From Sedimentisphaerales bacterium (lineage in GTDB: Bacteria > Planctomycetota > Phycisphaerae > Sedimentisphaerales > Anaerohalosphaeraceae), in assembly GCA_028282905.1 (NCBI GenBank), contig JANQGW010000086.1:1-35232 (forward strand): DNA of 35,232 bases, written 5' to 3'. Positions 1 to 8,578 of this stretch are shown here, one piece after another. The notes below the pieces were generated by a model, which had not been told where the DNA came from, made no database searches, and saw nothing but the letters and a program-made list of their open reading frames with translations. A program made the translations under genes and the position numbers. Positions within the stretch are counted from its first letter, which is position 1. Each line of letters opens with the position of its first letter.

Positions 1-28
1 AAAAACGCAGCCTATGCTATTCATAGGC
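1..28 (-). terminator. Hairpin with T-rich tail, possible terminator of a gene reading leftwards
   Basis: GCCTATG (10-16) and CATAGGC (22-28) form a perfect 7-bp stem with a 5-nt loop. Read on the minus strand it is followed by TGCGTTTTT at the window edge, which is the layout of an intrinsic terminator. No minus-strand gene ending just before it is convincing, so the gene served is unknown. A second weak inverted pair, AGCCGC/GCGGCT, lies at 54-59 and 71-76. Confidence 0.4.
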
Positions 29-482
29 GAGTCTTTTCAACGACGCCGGGCGAAGCCGCAGTAGGCATAAGCGGCTGCAGCATTTCTTGACATGCTCTAG
101 ATTCGAGATAAAGCGACTGTGTTGTACAGCAATGCCTCAATTCCGTCAAGATTTTCCTGAGTCAATGTCATTTTGGATAGTAACAATTTGGTGGAGAAAG
201 TAGGGGGGATCAAACACGACCTCTCCCGTCTCGAAAGCAGTCAGGCACTGTAACTAAATCTGTGAAAAGCGGTGAAATCCGTGCCTCCTCCGCTAACTGT
301 GGTGCCATTTTGATGAAATTTTTCAATAATCCGCGAAAAAAGTCGAAATTTTTCACTTTTTTTTCTTCAATTTCTTGCAAAAACCTGTTTTATGCGGTAT
401 TTTTAAGGGTCTTGTTGGTCGGCGTAGACCGCAAGTGTGTATTAACTTAGTTAAACCTTTTATAATATGGAGGTAAGTTTCT
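29..482 (+). promoter_or_regulatory. Gene-free leader region upstream of rpsB
   Basis: No gene is supported here. Bases 262-306 superficially resemble the core of a cobalamin riboswitch (GGTGAAATCC, then CCGCTAACTGT), but no downstream B12-box-like sequence is visible, and the same stretch also resembles the genomic word repeats near 15248 and 15430. A hairpin CTTG..GGTC/GACC..CAAG occupies 411-435 just before rpsB and could be part of an S2 leader. TATAAT at 461-466 is only 17 bases before the start codon, so if it is a -10 box the transcript would be almost leaderless. GGAGG at 469-473 is the rpsB ribosome-binding site. Confidence 0.35.
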
Positions 483-1349
483 GTGAATAAGGAACTTGCT
501 CGCGAACTGATTGGCGCGGGCGTACATTTTGGACATGCTGCAAGTCGTTGGAATCCCCGGATGAAGCCGTATATCTTCGGCAAACGCGGGATGATTCACA
601 TCATTAACGTCAAAGAAACCCTCAAAGGTCTGGTCATCGCCAAAAAGCTCCTTTCGACCGTCGTATCAGGCGGCCGGGATGTCGTTTTTGTCGGCACCAA
701 GCGTCAGGCTAAAAAGGGCGTTCAGCAGGCGGCGGAAAAGTGCGGAATGCACTACGTTTCCGAACGCTGGCTGGGTGGCTCGCTGACTAACTTCCGCACC
801 ATTCGCTCGCGTCTGCAGCGTCTGGAAGAGCTGGAAGGTATGGAAGCAACCGGCAGCATCGAAGCACAGGGTAAAAAGCAGGGCTCACGTCTGAAACGTG
901 AACTGCGCAAAATCAAAACCAACCTCGACGGCGTTCGCAAAATGAACCGGATGCCCGGCGTCATGGTGGTCGTTGATGCTAAAAAGGAATACATCGCACT
1001 GCGTGAAGCACGCAAGCTCGGTATCCCGACGATTGCATTGACCGATACCGATTCGGATCCGGATACCGTAGATGTCATCGTTCCGGCCAATGACGATTCG
1101 ATCAAGGCCATCGAGATTCTGCTGGATCAGTTGGCACAGGCCGTTGCCGAAGGCAAGACCATGGTCCGTGCCGAAGAGATGACCGCTGCCGCACCGCAGC
1201 AGCGCACCGAACGCAGCCGTTCGCGTCGTCGCGTACTGGCCAGTGCCCAGGACGAAGCGCCTGCCGAAGAAGCACCGGCAGCACCCGCCGCTCCTGAAGC
1301 ACCTGCCGCTCCCGAAACAGCTTCGGAAACAGCAGAAGCCGCCCAGTAA
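483..1349 (+). CDS. rpsB: 30S ribosomal protein S2
   Basis: Ribosomal protein S2, a component of the 30S small-subunit head. The N-terminus (NKELARELIGAGVHFGHAA, then RWNPRMKPYIFG) and the block around VVVDAKKEYIALREARKLGI are diagnostic of S2. The start is a GTG set by GGAGG nine bases upstream. At 288 residues it is longer than the roughly 240 of E. coli. The extra length is a tail from about residue 228 with a basic patch (RSRSRRR) followed by Ala/Pro/Glu-rich low complexity. It heads the usual rpsB-tsf-pyrH-frr order. The tail is probably disordered and its function is unknown. Confidence 0.98.
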   Translation: MNKELARELIGAGVHFGHAASRWNPRMKPYIFGKRGMIHIINVKETLKGLVIAKKLLSTVVSGGRDVVFVGTKRQAKKGVQQAAEKCGMHYVSERWLGGSLTNFRTIRSRLQRLEELEGMEATGSIEAQGKKQGSRLKRELRKIKTNLDGVRKMNRMPGVMVVVDAKKEYIALREARKLGIPTIALTDTDSDPDTVDVIVPANDDSIKAIEILLDQLAQAVAEGKTMVRAEEMTAAAPQQRTERSRSRRRVLASAQDEAPAEEAPAAPAAPEAPAAPETASETAEAAQ

Positions 1350-1380
1350 GCGGTCAAACGGCTGGATGTAGAACATAAAC

Positions 1381-1442
1381 ACTGGCTCCGGCACCGAATC
1401 ACCGTGCAGGGGCCAGTTTCTTTTCCATCGACCGGTGGAAAA
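1381..1442 (+). terminator. Tandem hairpins between rpsB and tsf (attenuator or processing site)
   Basis: The first hairpin pairs ACTGGC (1381-1386) with GCCAGT (1412-1417) and continues inward through GCAC/GTGC (1391-1394 with 1404-1407). It is followed by TTTCTTTT, so it resembles an intrinsic terminator. The second pairs TTTTCCA (1421-1427) with TGGAAAA (1436-1442), and its left arm overlaps the T-run of the first. The two could act as a leaky terminator that lowers tsf relative to rpsB, or as an RNA-processing site. The structure is seen in the sequence; the role is inferred. Confidence 0.55.
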
Positions 1443-1492
1443 GGCTTAAACGATAAAAAACAATATTTTGAGTAATAACAGGAGTTAATGAG

Positions 1493-2347
1493 ATGGCGGA
1501 AATTACAGCAGCAGTAGTGATGAAGCTTCGTAAAATGAGCGGCCAGGGCATGATGGACTGCAAAAAGGCTCTGGGTGAAACAGATGGTGACCTCGATGCG
1601 GCCATGGAGCTGCTTCGTAAAAAAGGTCTGGCAACGCTCGCCAAGCGTGCCGCCCGCGATACCTCGGAAGGCCGCGTACTGTGCAACGTCAGCGATGACG
1701 GCAAGACGGCAGTCATGGTTTCACTGTGCTGCGAAACTGACTTCGTGGCCAAAGGTGACGATTTCGGTGCCGCTGCCGACCAACTGCTGCAATGCGGTCT
1801 GAAGGCAGCTGCTGACGAAGGCGCTGACGCTCTGCTTGAGGAAGAAATCGATGGTGTCAAGTTTTCAAAACTGTTGACCGACTTGGTCAGCAAGACCGGC
1901 GAAAAGACCGAAGTTGGCGATTATGTCCGTTACAACAGCACTGGTGTTGTCGGCAGCTATGTTCACTTTAATAACAAGGTTGGCGCCATGGTCGATGTGG
2001 AAGCCAGCGGTGATGAGGTTGCTGCCGCCGTTCAGACCGTGGCCAACGAGATCTGCATGCACATTTCGGCCATGAATCCGCCTGCACTGGACAAAGATTC
2101 AGTCGATCCGGCGATCATCGAAAAAGAGCGTGCCGCGGCCGCCGAGCAGGTGAAAAACAAGCCTGCCGAGATCATTGACAAGATCGTTGATGGCAAGCTC
2201 AGGAAATTCCTTTCCGAGATCTGCCTGGTCGATCAGACATTTGTCAAAGATGATAGCAAGACCATCAATGAGGCCCTGACCGAGGCCGCGAAGGCCGCCG
2301 GCGGTGAGGCCAAAATAAAACGCTTTGTGCGTATTGAAATCGCCTAA
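1493..2347 (+). CDS. tsf: Translation elongation factor Ts
   Basis: EF-Ts, the guanine-nucleotide exchange factor that regenerates EF-Tu-GTP. The N-terminal UBA-like domain (residues 1-55) carries the family signature LRKMSGQGMMDCKKALGET and the following helix with DLDAAMELLRKKG. The Tu-contacting CCETDFVAK motif is present near residue 80. The 284 residues match the full-length bacterial form. GGAG eight bases upstream fixes the ATG. It sits 143 bases after rpsB across two hairpins and is closed by a strong terminator, so rpsB-tsf is probably one transcription unit with internal attenuation. Confidence 0.98.
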   Translation: MAEITAAVVMKLRKMSGQGMMDCKKALGETDGDLDAAMELLRKKGLATLAKRAARDTSEGRVLCNVSDDGKTAVMVSLCCETDFVAKGDDFGAAADQLLQCGLKAAADEGADALLEEEIDGVKFSKLLTDLVSKTGEKTEVGDYVRYNSTGVVGSYVHFNNKVGAMVDVEASGDEVAAAVQTVANEICMHISAMNPPALDKDSVDPAIIEKERAAAAEQVKNKPAEIIDKIVDGKLRKFLSEICLVDQTFVKDDSKTINEALTEAAKAAGGEAKIKRFVRIEIA

Positions 2348-2362
2348 AAAAGCGAGTATAAT

Positions 2363-2400
2363 AAGGCATCGAGAGCATTTGTTTTCGATGCCTTTTTTTT
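2363..2400 (+). terminator. Intrinsic terminator after tsf
   Basis: GGCATCGA (2365-2372) pairs perfectly with TCGATGCC (2385-2392), extended by A/T pairs, and is followed by eight T residues. This is a textbook Rho-independent terminator and separates rpsB-tsf from pyrH-frr. Confidence 0.93.
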
Positions 2401-2523
2401 GAACAGACATAGGTTCCAAATGCCTGTGTCGAGCCAAAAACAGCGTTTGATGCAATAAAATGGACTGTCTGGGCGTCTTTTCCAGCAGGTGATGAGCAAA
2501 TTTTAAGTATGACAGGGAGGTTT

Positions 2524-3243
2524 ATGACAGCGTTTAAATACAAGCGTGTATTGTTGAAATTGTCCGGCGAGAGCCTCTGCCAGCCGGGTGGGTTCGGAAT
2601 TGACGGCGAAGCGATTGATTCGGTTGCCGAGCGGATTATGGCAATCTGCCAGTCCGGCCTGCAGGTCGCCATTGTCGTCGGCGGCGGTAATTTTCTGCGA
2701 GGAGCGACTTTTTCCCAGCAAAGCCATATCCGCCGCACAACAGCTGACTATATGGGAATGCTGGCGACGGTCATCAACGCCAGCGCCCTTCAGGAAACAC
2801 TCGAGAAAAAGGGCCATCCCACACGGGTGCTCAGTGCGATAGAAGTTTCGGCGATCTGTGAGCCGTTTATCCGTCGCCGTGCCTTAAGGCATCTGGAAAC
2901 CGGTCGCGTCGTGATACTGGCCGGCGGAACGGGCAACCCCTTCTTTTCAACCGATACCTGTGCCGCGCTGCGGTCGTCGGAATTGGAAGTGGATCTGATG
3001 ATCAAGGCTACCAAGGTAGACGGCGTTTACACCGACGATCCGGTCAAAAATCCGGATGCCGAACTGATTGAGAACATGACCTATCAGGACGTTCTGGCCA
3101 AAAATCTGAAAGTGATGGATTCGGCCGCTGTCAGCCTGTGCCGGGAAAATCACATTCCGATTATTGTACTGAATATTTTCAAGGAAGGAAACATCACCCG
3201 CGCCCTGCAGGGCGAGAAGGTTGGAACCCTGATTACAGAGTAG
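2524..3243 (+). CDS. pyrH: Uridylate (UMP) kinase
   Basis: Hexameric cytosolic UMP kinase of the amino-acid-kinase fold, which phosphorylates UMP to UDP in pyrimidine nucleotide synthesis. Family hallmarks are KRVLLKLSGE at the N-terminus, the glycine-rich VVGGGNFLRG loop, the ADYMGMLATVINA helix, LAGGTGNPFFSTDT, and ATKVDGVYTDDP near the C-terminus. An ATG at 2509 would add five residues, but it has no ribosome-binding site. AGGGAGG at 2514-2520 lies three bases before the ATG at 2524, which gives 239 residues, the usual length; that spacing is short, so the start is not certain. frr follows 23 bases after the stop, probably cotranscribed. Confidence 0.96.
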   Translation: MTAFKYKRVLLKLSGESLCQPGGFGIDGEAIDSVAERIMAICQSGLQVAIVVGGGNFLRGATFSQQSHIRRTTADYMGMLATVINASALQETLEKKGHPTRVLSAIEVSAICEPFIRRRALRHLETGRVVILAGGTGNPFFSTDTCAALRSSELEVDLMIKATKVDGVYTDDPVKNPDAELIENMTYQDVLAKNLKVMDSAAVSLCRENHIPIIVLNIFKEGNITRALQGEKVGTLITE

Positions 3244-3266
3244 AACCATTAGTGGAAAGGAACTCT

Positions 3267-3827
3267 ATGCCAACGAAACAAATACTGTCGTCACACGAAC
3301 AAAGCATGGAAAAAACCGTAGAACATCTGCGGAACGAACTGAAGAGTCTGCGCACCGGTCGCGCATCCGCCGGCCTGGTCGAAAACCTGATGGTGGACTA
3401 TTACGGTTCGCCGACGCCGCTGAAGTCACTGGCAACCATCGCGGTCCCCGAACCGGCGTCCATCGTCATCAAACCGTTTGATGCCGGATGTATTAAGGAT
3501 GTCGAAAAGGCTATCAAGACCAGCGACCTGTCTCTGGCCCCGATTCTCGACGGCAAGATGATACGCCTGAATATTCCGCCGCTGAGTGAAGAACGCCGCA
3601 AACAGATCGTCGGCCAAGTCAAGCAGTTGGGCGAAAAGAACAAGGTCAGTGTTCGCAACATTCGCCGCGATGCCAACAAGCAGCTCGATGATGAGCAGAA
3701 AAACAAAACCATCACCGAGGACGACTGCAAGAAGGGCAAAGGTCAGGTCGATGATATGACCAAAAAGCACATCGACCAGATCGACGAGATTTTGAAAAAT
3801 AAATCCGATGAAATTATGAACAGCTAA
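3267..3827 (+). CDS. frr: Ribosome recycling factor
   Basis: RRF, which splits post-termination ribosomes together with EF-G. The 186 residues equal the normal family length. Seen in the sequence are the N-terminal helix with LRNELKSLRTGRASAGL, the VDYYGSPTPLKSLATI hinge region, the LNIPPLSEERRKQIV block and the C-terminal coiled helix. The ATG at 3267 is preceded by GGAAAGG. Upstream in-frame starts would run back into the end of pyrH and are not family-like. It is the last gene of the pyrH-frr pair. Confidence 0.97.
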   Translation: MPTKQILSSHEQSMEKTVEHLRNELKSLRTGRASAGLVENLMVDYYGSPTPLKSLATIAVPEPASIVIKPFDAGCIKDVEKAIKTSDLSLAPILDGKMIRLNIPPLSEERRKQIVGQVKQLGEKNKVSVRNIRRDANKQLDDEQKNKTITEDDCKKGKGQVDDMTKKHIDQIDEILKNKSDEIMNS

Positions 3828-3828
3828 A

Positions 3829-3852
3829 GACAATTCAGAGTTTTGAATTGTC
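3829..3852 (+). terminator. Hairpin just after frr
   Basis: GACAATTCA (3829-3837) and TGAATTGTC (3844-3852) form a perfect 9-bp stem with a 6-nt loop beginning right after the frr stop codon. There is no T-run, so it may be a transcript-stabilising 3' end or a Rho-assisted stop. A second hairpin, CCGAAGC/GCTTCGG, follows at 3934-3952, also without a T-run. The rest of 3853-4004 shows nothing further. Confidence 0.5.
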
Positions 3853-4004
3853 AATGAATCATTCGCTACGGGCGAAGCTGTTTTGATATATTCCGTATTC
3901 GTTTGGAAGAAGAAGGTGGGTTGTCCGGGGCCGCCGAAGCATTCTGCTTCGGTCGCCTTGGGGTATCTGTTAATGCAAACGATTAATATGGAAGGGCGAA
4001 AACG

Positions 4005-6671
4005 ATGAAGAAAGACGAAGTCGAAAATTCGACAAAATCGAAAAAGGGCGGTTGTCTCAAAAAACTTAAATGGGTTGTTTTCATATCAGCAGGGATTGTC
4101 CTGCTGATTTTTTTTGGCACCCCGCTGTACCTGTCCTCATCCGGCGGGACCAATCTGCTGCTGGGCAAAATCAATCAGGCTGTTGATGGTCAGGTGGCCA
4201 TGGATGATTTGTCCGTCGGCTGGTTTAAAGGCGTCAAATTGACCAACCTTTCCTACAATGATAGTGCTGCCGGAACCGCAGTGAAAGTCAGCCGGATTGA
4301 AACCCGACCGAAATACACCTCCCTCTTGGGCGGCAAGGTCAAGCTGGGCAAAACCGTTATCGAAAAGCCTCAAATTCACCTGAAAGTTCAGGAAGCTCCG
4401 ACAGAGGCTCCCGCCGAAACAACTGAAACTGTGATGAAGGATACTTCGCCGCCCTCCGCACCGCCGGTCATTCCGCTTGAGCAGATTGATTTGGAGGTTA
4501 TTGACGGAATGGCAACCATTGAAGTGGCCGGCGACCCGTCGCAGACACTGCGGTTTGCCAATATTGCCTCAACAGTACAGATTGCCGCCGCCGATCAGCC
4601 GTCTGCGATGCAGCTTTCCGTTGATGTCAATGAGTCTGCTAAAATCACAGCCAATGGCAAGGTCACGCCAAAGAAAGGCTGGACACTCGCCGATGGCGAC
4701 TTCTCCGTCAAAGTGTCAAAGCTCCAGTTGGAAAGTCTCAAGCCGCTGTTTGCCATGGCTGGCCAAGACATGGACATGGCCGGTCAACTCAATGCTGACG
4801 CGACCATTCAGGTTGCTGGTGGCAAACTCGGTAAGCTCAAAGCCGATGCGCAAATTGACGATTTTGCTCAGGGAACCGGTGAAAAACGTGTTGCGTTCAA
4901 AAATCCGGTCAAACTATCAGCCGCCACCAGCGGCACCGGCGAGACGATGAAAATTGAATCACTGGATATCCAGTCCGATTTCTGCAAAGTTGCCTGCTCT
5001 GGTACGCTGCAGTCACTGAACTATGACGTCGATGCGGACCTGGCCCAGACTACGCGTTTCGCCGGTCAATTCACGGATTTGCAGGGCCTCTCAGCCGCTG
5101 GTCAATTGAAAGCCGCGGGCAAAGTCAACCTGACTGACGAACAGGTGGCAGTTGTTACAGAGGCCGATATCAAACAGCTTGTGCTCCAGAAAAATGCCGT
5201 CAAAACCCCGGCGACCGATGCCGCGATGGACATCAATTGTGTTCTCGACAAAGCCGCCAATCAGCTCAAGATCGCCGCGATGAACTTGAAAGCCACACCT
5301 GGCACAGTCACTGTCAGCAACTTAGCCGTACCACTGACACCGGAAGCTCCCAAAAATGTTTCCATGGATGCACAGGCCAAACTCGACCTGGAAAAGGTCT
5401 GGCCTTTTGCCCAGATACTGGGCGATGCACCCGCCGATATGGAACTGGCCGGAATGCTGGATTCAACGGTTAAAATCAGCACGCAGGGCAGCCAGATCCA
5501 ACTGAAAACCGACAAGACACAAATCCAAAACCTGAAAATCACCCGCGGCGAAAACGATCCCTATCAGCAAGAGATTTTGAATTTTACAGGTGATGTCCTG
5601 CTGGACGTCGATAAACAAACGATAGACACAACAAATGGATTGATTATTAAGGATGCTAAGGGAAAACTTATCGAAGTATCCAAAATCCATATATCCAAGA
5701 CAGTCAACGGTAAAAACACACAGGTTAAAGGTAACCTCGAAGCGGCCTATGACCTGAAAACCGTTTCAGCCTTTGCCGGTGCCTATCTGCCGAAAGGATT
5801 GGTACTGGAAGGGCAGCGAAACGATAACCTGAAGTTCGATTCAACTTACCCCACAGATACCCCCGAACTGTTGACCCAAAATCTCAACGCTTCCGGCATA
5901 CTCGGCTTTGACAAAGCAAGCTATCAAGGCCTGAATTTCGGCCCTACCGAACTCAAACTCGACATCCAAAAGGGCATGGCGGCGATTGACATCCCGGACG
6001 CTGACGTCAACGGCGGCAAGGTCCGTTTCGCCGGCGATATCAACCTGGCCGAAGAGCCGATGATCCTCCGCCTGCGAAAACCTGCCAAAGTCGTCGAAAA
6101 TGTCAATGTTAATGAGATTACCGCTCATATACTCAAGTATATCAATCCCATGTTCTCCGGCGCAACCAATGTCTCAGGCTTGGCAAGCCTGTCCTGTAAA
6201 TCATTGGAAATTCCACTCGGCGGCGAAACTGCTAAGGAAGATATTAAACTGGACGGCGCCATCGGCTTGACCGATGTCCGATTAAACAGCCCGTTGCTGG
6301 GCCTGTTTAAAGAAGCCTTGAAAGATCAGGGATTTAACCTGTTTTCGATTCCCGAAACGCCGTTTACCGTTAAGGACGAAAAGGTTACCTATGAGGACAT
6401 GGCAATGATGTTCGGCAAAGACTTCGGTCTGCATTTCGGCGGAACCATCGGATTGGATCAAAGCCTGGACATGACCGTTAAAGTGCCGTATAAAGGGAAA
6501 AATTATCGAACGTCTCTTACTGGAAGGCTTGCCCAGCCAAAAATCGACTTGTCAAAACTCTTGATGGGCGCGCTCATACAGGAAATTCCCGTCGAAGACG
6601 AGAAAACCAAAGAAGCCATCGAGCAGGGCCTTGAAATACTGGACGGTATTTTTAACCGGAAACGTGACTGA
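4005..6671 (+). CDS. AsmA-like (AsmA/DUF748-type) envelope protein
   Basis: A large membrane-anchored protein of the AsmA-like type, a group linked to lipid transport and outer-membrane homeostasis. After a basic, charged cytoplasmic leader there is one membrane segment at about residues 25-46. The remaining 840 residues are repeated amphipathic beta-strand material. The first part (LLLGKINQAVDGQVAMDDLS, then KGVKLTNLSYND) is the typical AsmA opening, and the end (LDMTVKVPYKGKNY, PKIDLSKLLMG) is the typical C-terminal strand. A Pro/Thr-rich linker lies near residues 130-155. At 888 residues it is larger than E. coli AsmA (about 617). It stands alone, and the exact substrate cannot be read from the sequence. 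Confidence 0.8.
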   Translation: MKKDEVENSTKSKKGGCLKKLKWVVFISAGIVLLIFFGTPLYLSSSGGTNLLLGKINQAVDGQVAMDDLSVGWFKGVKLTNLSYNDSAAGTAVKVSRIETRPKYTSLLGGKVKLGKTVIEKPQIHLKVQEAPTEAPAETTETVMKDTSPPSAPPVIPLEQIDLEVIDGMATIEVAGDPSQTLRFANIASTVQIAAADQPSAMQLSVDVNESAKITANGKVTPKKGWTLADGDFSVKVSKLQLESLKPLFAMAGQDMDMAGQLNADATIQVAGGKLGKLKADAQIDDFAQGTGEKRVAFKNPVKLSAATSGTGETMKIESLDIQSDFCKVACSGTLQSLNYDVDADLAQTTRFAGQFTDLQGLSAAGQLKAAGKVNLTDEQVAVVTEADIKQLVLQKNAVKTPATDAAMDINCVLDKAANQLKIAAMNLKATPGTVTVSNLAVPLTPEAPKNVSMDAQAKLDLEKVWPFAQILGDAPADMELAGMLDSTVKISTQGSQIQLKTDKTQIQNLKITRGENDPYQQEILNFTGDVLLDVDKQTIDTTNGLIIKDAKGKLIEVSKIHISKTVNGKNTQVKGNLEAAYDLKTVSAFAGAYLPKGLVLEGQRNDNLKFDSTYPTDTPELLTQNLNASGILGFDKASYQGLNFGPTELKLDIQKGMAAIDIPDADVNGGKVRFAGDINLAEEPMILRLRKPAKVVENVNVNEITAHILKYINPMFSGATNVSGLASLSCKSLEIPLGGETAKEDIKLDGAIGLTDVRLNSPLLGLFKEALKDQGFNLFSIPETPFTVKDEKVTYEDMAMMFGKDFGLHFGGTIGLDQSLDMTVKVPYKGKNYRTSLTGRLAQPKIDLSKLLMGALIQEIPVEDEKTKEAIEQGLEILDGIFNRKRD

Positions 6672-6717
6672 TACCCGAAAAATAAAATGAAAATTGCTTT
6701 CGGAAAGCAGCTTATCG

Positions 6718-6800
6718 TCATTCCGAACGCTCAATGTGTCATTCCGAGCGAAGCCGAGGAATCTATTTAAAAAGCTATCCCGACGCAGTCGGGATTCCTT
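6718..6800. repeat. Bipartite dispersed hairpin repeat, copy 1
   Basis: GTCATTCCGAGCGAAGC opens the unit at 6738, followed by CGAGGAATCTATTTAAA and a second hairpin, ATCCCGA/TCGGGAT (6777-6795). A partial GTCATTCCGA lies just before, at 6718. The same first hairpin and linker recur, inverted, at 19418-19480 and 23487-23546. The second hairpin has a different sequence in each copy but stays palindromic. Confidence 0.75.
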
Positions 6801-6869
6801 AATTAACTTTAGCACATTGATTTTTAACTTTCAAATGGGCGATCTACCCGTTTGAGCAAGGAATTGATT

Positions 6870-8423
6870 ATGGTCAATAAAATCTCAAAACTGTTAGAAA
6901 CCCCCAGCAGCGAACTGGGAAAAATGACACGGTTCATGGTACTCCAGATGCGCATCTGGTTCCATTTCGGGCGATTGTTTATCCGCCAAAACCGCTGTCT
7001 CACCCAGGCCGCGGCCCTCGCCTACCACTCTATCTTCGGCTTGGTGCCACTGGCGATTGTCATTTTGATGGTTTTCCAGATGCTGCCGGCCTTTGAGAGC
7101 GTCAGTGTCAAAGTCAAAAATTTTGCCTATGAGCAAATGAATTTGACAAGCATCGAATATCCTGCTGCGGGAACTCCGGCCCCAACGGAAGGCGTCGAAG
7201 GTGACGTGACGAAAACTCAGACTGTTAAAGTGGCCGATAAGCTTGACGAGCTTGCGCAGGGCTATATTTCCAAGGCGCATACCGGTGCCATAACCGTTGT
7301 TGGTCTGGGCTTGGTGGTCTGGGCAGCCATCGCACTGCTGACCACGATTGAAAAGACGTTTAACCATATCTACCATGTCAGTATAAACCGAACCTTTCTG
7401 CATCGGCTGTTTAATTACTGGGTCTTTTTAACTTTAGGACCATTGCTGCTGGCGTTGGGAATTTACGTCAGTACGCAGGTCATGAAACATAAGATCGTTC
7501 AAAAATTTGTTCCGGCTAAACAGCAGCAGGTTACCGAGACCCAGCCGGTAATCACTACCGCCGATCCGAATGCTGCGGGTGCCATTGTTGAATCCGAATC
7601 GTCTGAAACCTTCCGGCAAAGGTTTGCGATCATCGCGGCCAAGACCGTGCCGTTTTTAATCAGCTTGGTGGCATTTTTCTTCTTGTATTTCTTCCTGCCC
7701 AATACCCGGGTCAGTGCCGCCGCGGCGTTATGGGGAGCCTTTGTCGCTTCGCTCATCTGGCTGTTGGCAAAAGTAGGATTTCGGATGTATGTCACTAAAT
7801 TCGTGCCGCAATTTGCCGTCTATGGCGTGTTGGGTATCATCCCGCTGACAGTTATGTGGATTTATGTTTCCTGGCTGATTGTTCTCTTTGGTTTGCAGCT
7901 CACCTATGCGACACAAAATGTCAGACGGCTCGACGCTGCCGAATTCGCCAAAATGCGGCGGCAGGACAAATGCTTCCTCGCCAACAGCCAGACCGTCATT
8001 CGCGTCATGGAATATGTGCTGAATGCCTTCGAACGCAAGGACCAGAAACCCGTCAGTGTCGAAGCGGTGGCTTACCGGCTTGGAATGCCGACCGATTTTA
8101 CCGAAAAGATTCTCGAACGCATGGTTCGCTCCAACCTGCTGTGTCGGACCGATGACCCGTCCGTTGGCTACGTGCCTTCGACAGACGGCACGCATATCAC
8201 GCTCGATGAGATTTCCCGGGCCATCAGTGAGGTCAGCTTCGGCCAGGTTGATGCCCGAGGCCCGGCCCGCATGAGAGAGGTCTTCGCCGAATTCGACCAA
8301 CTGCTCAGCCGCTTCACCCTCAAGGAAGTCCTTAACAAAGATGAAGACTTCGCCATCCAGCAGGAATTACTGATCGGAAATCTGCCGCCGGAAGAACCAC
8401 AACCTGAACCCGAACAGCAATAA
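6870..8423 (+). CDS. YihY/BrkB family membrane protein with C-terminal winged-helix-like region
   Basis: Inner-membrane protein of the YihY/virulence-factor BrkB family (once annotated as RNase BN, incorrectly). The family signature LTQAAALAYHSIFGLVPLAIV is near residue 45, and later membrane segments include LLTTIEKTFNHIYHV and YGVLGIIPLTVMWIYVSWLI. The start is the ATG at 6870, preceded by AAGGA; a TTG at 6852 is less likely. At 517 residues it exceeds the roughly 290 of the core family. Extra material includes a soluble insertion at about 90-140, another at about 220-255, and a C-terminal domain of about 140 residues whose pattern (SVEAVAYRLGMPTDFTEKIL, then MVRSNLLC) looks like a winged helix. 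The function of the family is unsettled. Confidence 0.85.
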   Translation: MVNKISKLLETPSSELGKMTRFMVLQMRIWFHFGRLFIRQNRCLTQAAALAYHSIFGLVPLAIVILMVFQMLPAFESVSVKVKNFAYEQMNLTSIEYPAAGTPAPTEGVEGDVTKTQTVKVADKLDELAQGYISKAHTGAITVVGLGLVVWAAIALLTTIEKTFNHIYHVSINRTFLHRLFNYWVFLTLGPLLLALGIYVSTQVMKHKIVQKFVPAKQQQVTETQPVITTADPNAAGAIVESESSETFRQRFAIIAAKTVPFLISLVAFFFLYFFLPNTRVSAAAALWGAFVASLIWLLAKVGFRMYVTKFVPQFAVYGVLGIIPLTVMWIYVSWLIVLFGLQLTYATQNVRRLDAAEFAKMRRQDKCFLANSQTVIRVMEYVLNAFERKDQKPVSVEAVAYRLGMPTDFTEKILERMVRSNLLCRTDDPSVGYVPSTDGTHITLDEISRAISEVSFGQVDARGPARMREVFAEFDQLLSRFTLKEVLNKDEDFAIQQELLIGNLPPEEPQPEPEQQ

Positions 8424-8504
8424 CCACAGGGACGAGGTATGCATAATACAAAACAGAAGCCCGAAGCGCCAGCGCCGGGATGGGACACCGAGTGAACACA
8501 TATT

Positions 8505-8551
8505 ACACAGTGACGCGCCATCGTGTCACTGCCGTTCCACGCTGCTGTTTA
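8505..8551. repeat. Dispersed repeat with 19-base identical core, copy 1
   Basis: CAGTGAC and GTCACTG form an inverted pair that leads into TCGTGTCACTGCCGTTCCA (8521-8539), followed by CGCTGCTGTTT. The 19-base core is identical at 19545-19563, with similar flanks on both sides. It lies immediately upstream of the SMP-30/peroxidase fusion gene, so it might also carry a regulatory role. Confidence 0.6.
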
Positions 8552-8578
8552 TGACAAACAGGAAAGGTTACGGATATT

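Noticed and set aside
37..173. Two short minus-strand frames near the window start (18 and 24 codons)
   Set aside because: Too short, no ribosome-binding site, no recognisable product; possibly gene debris.
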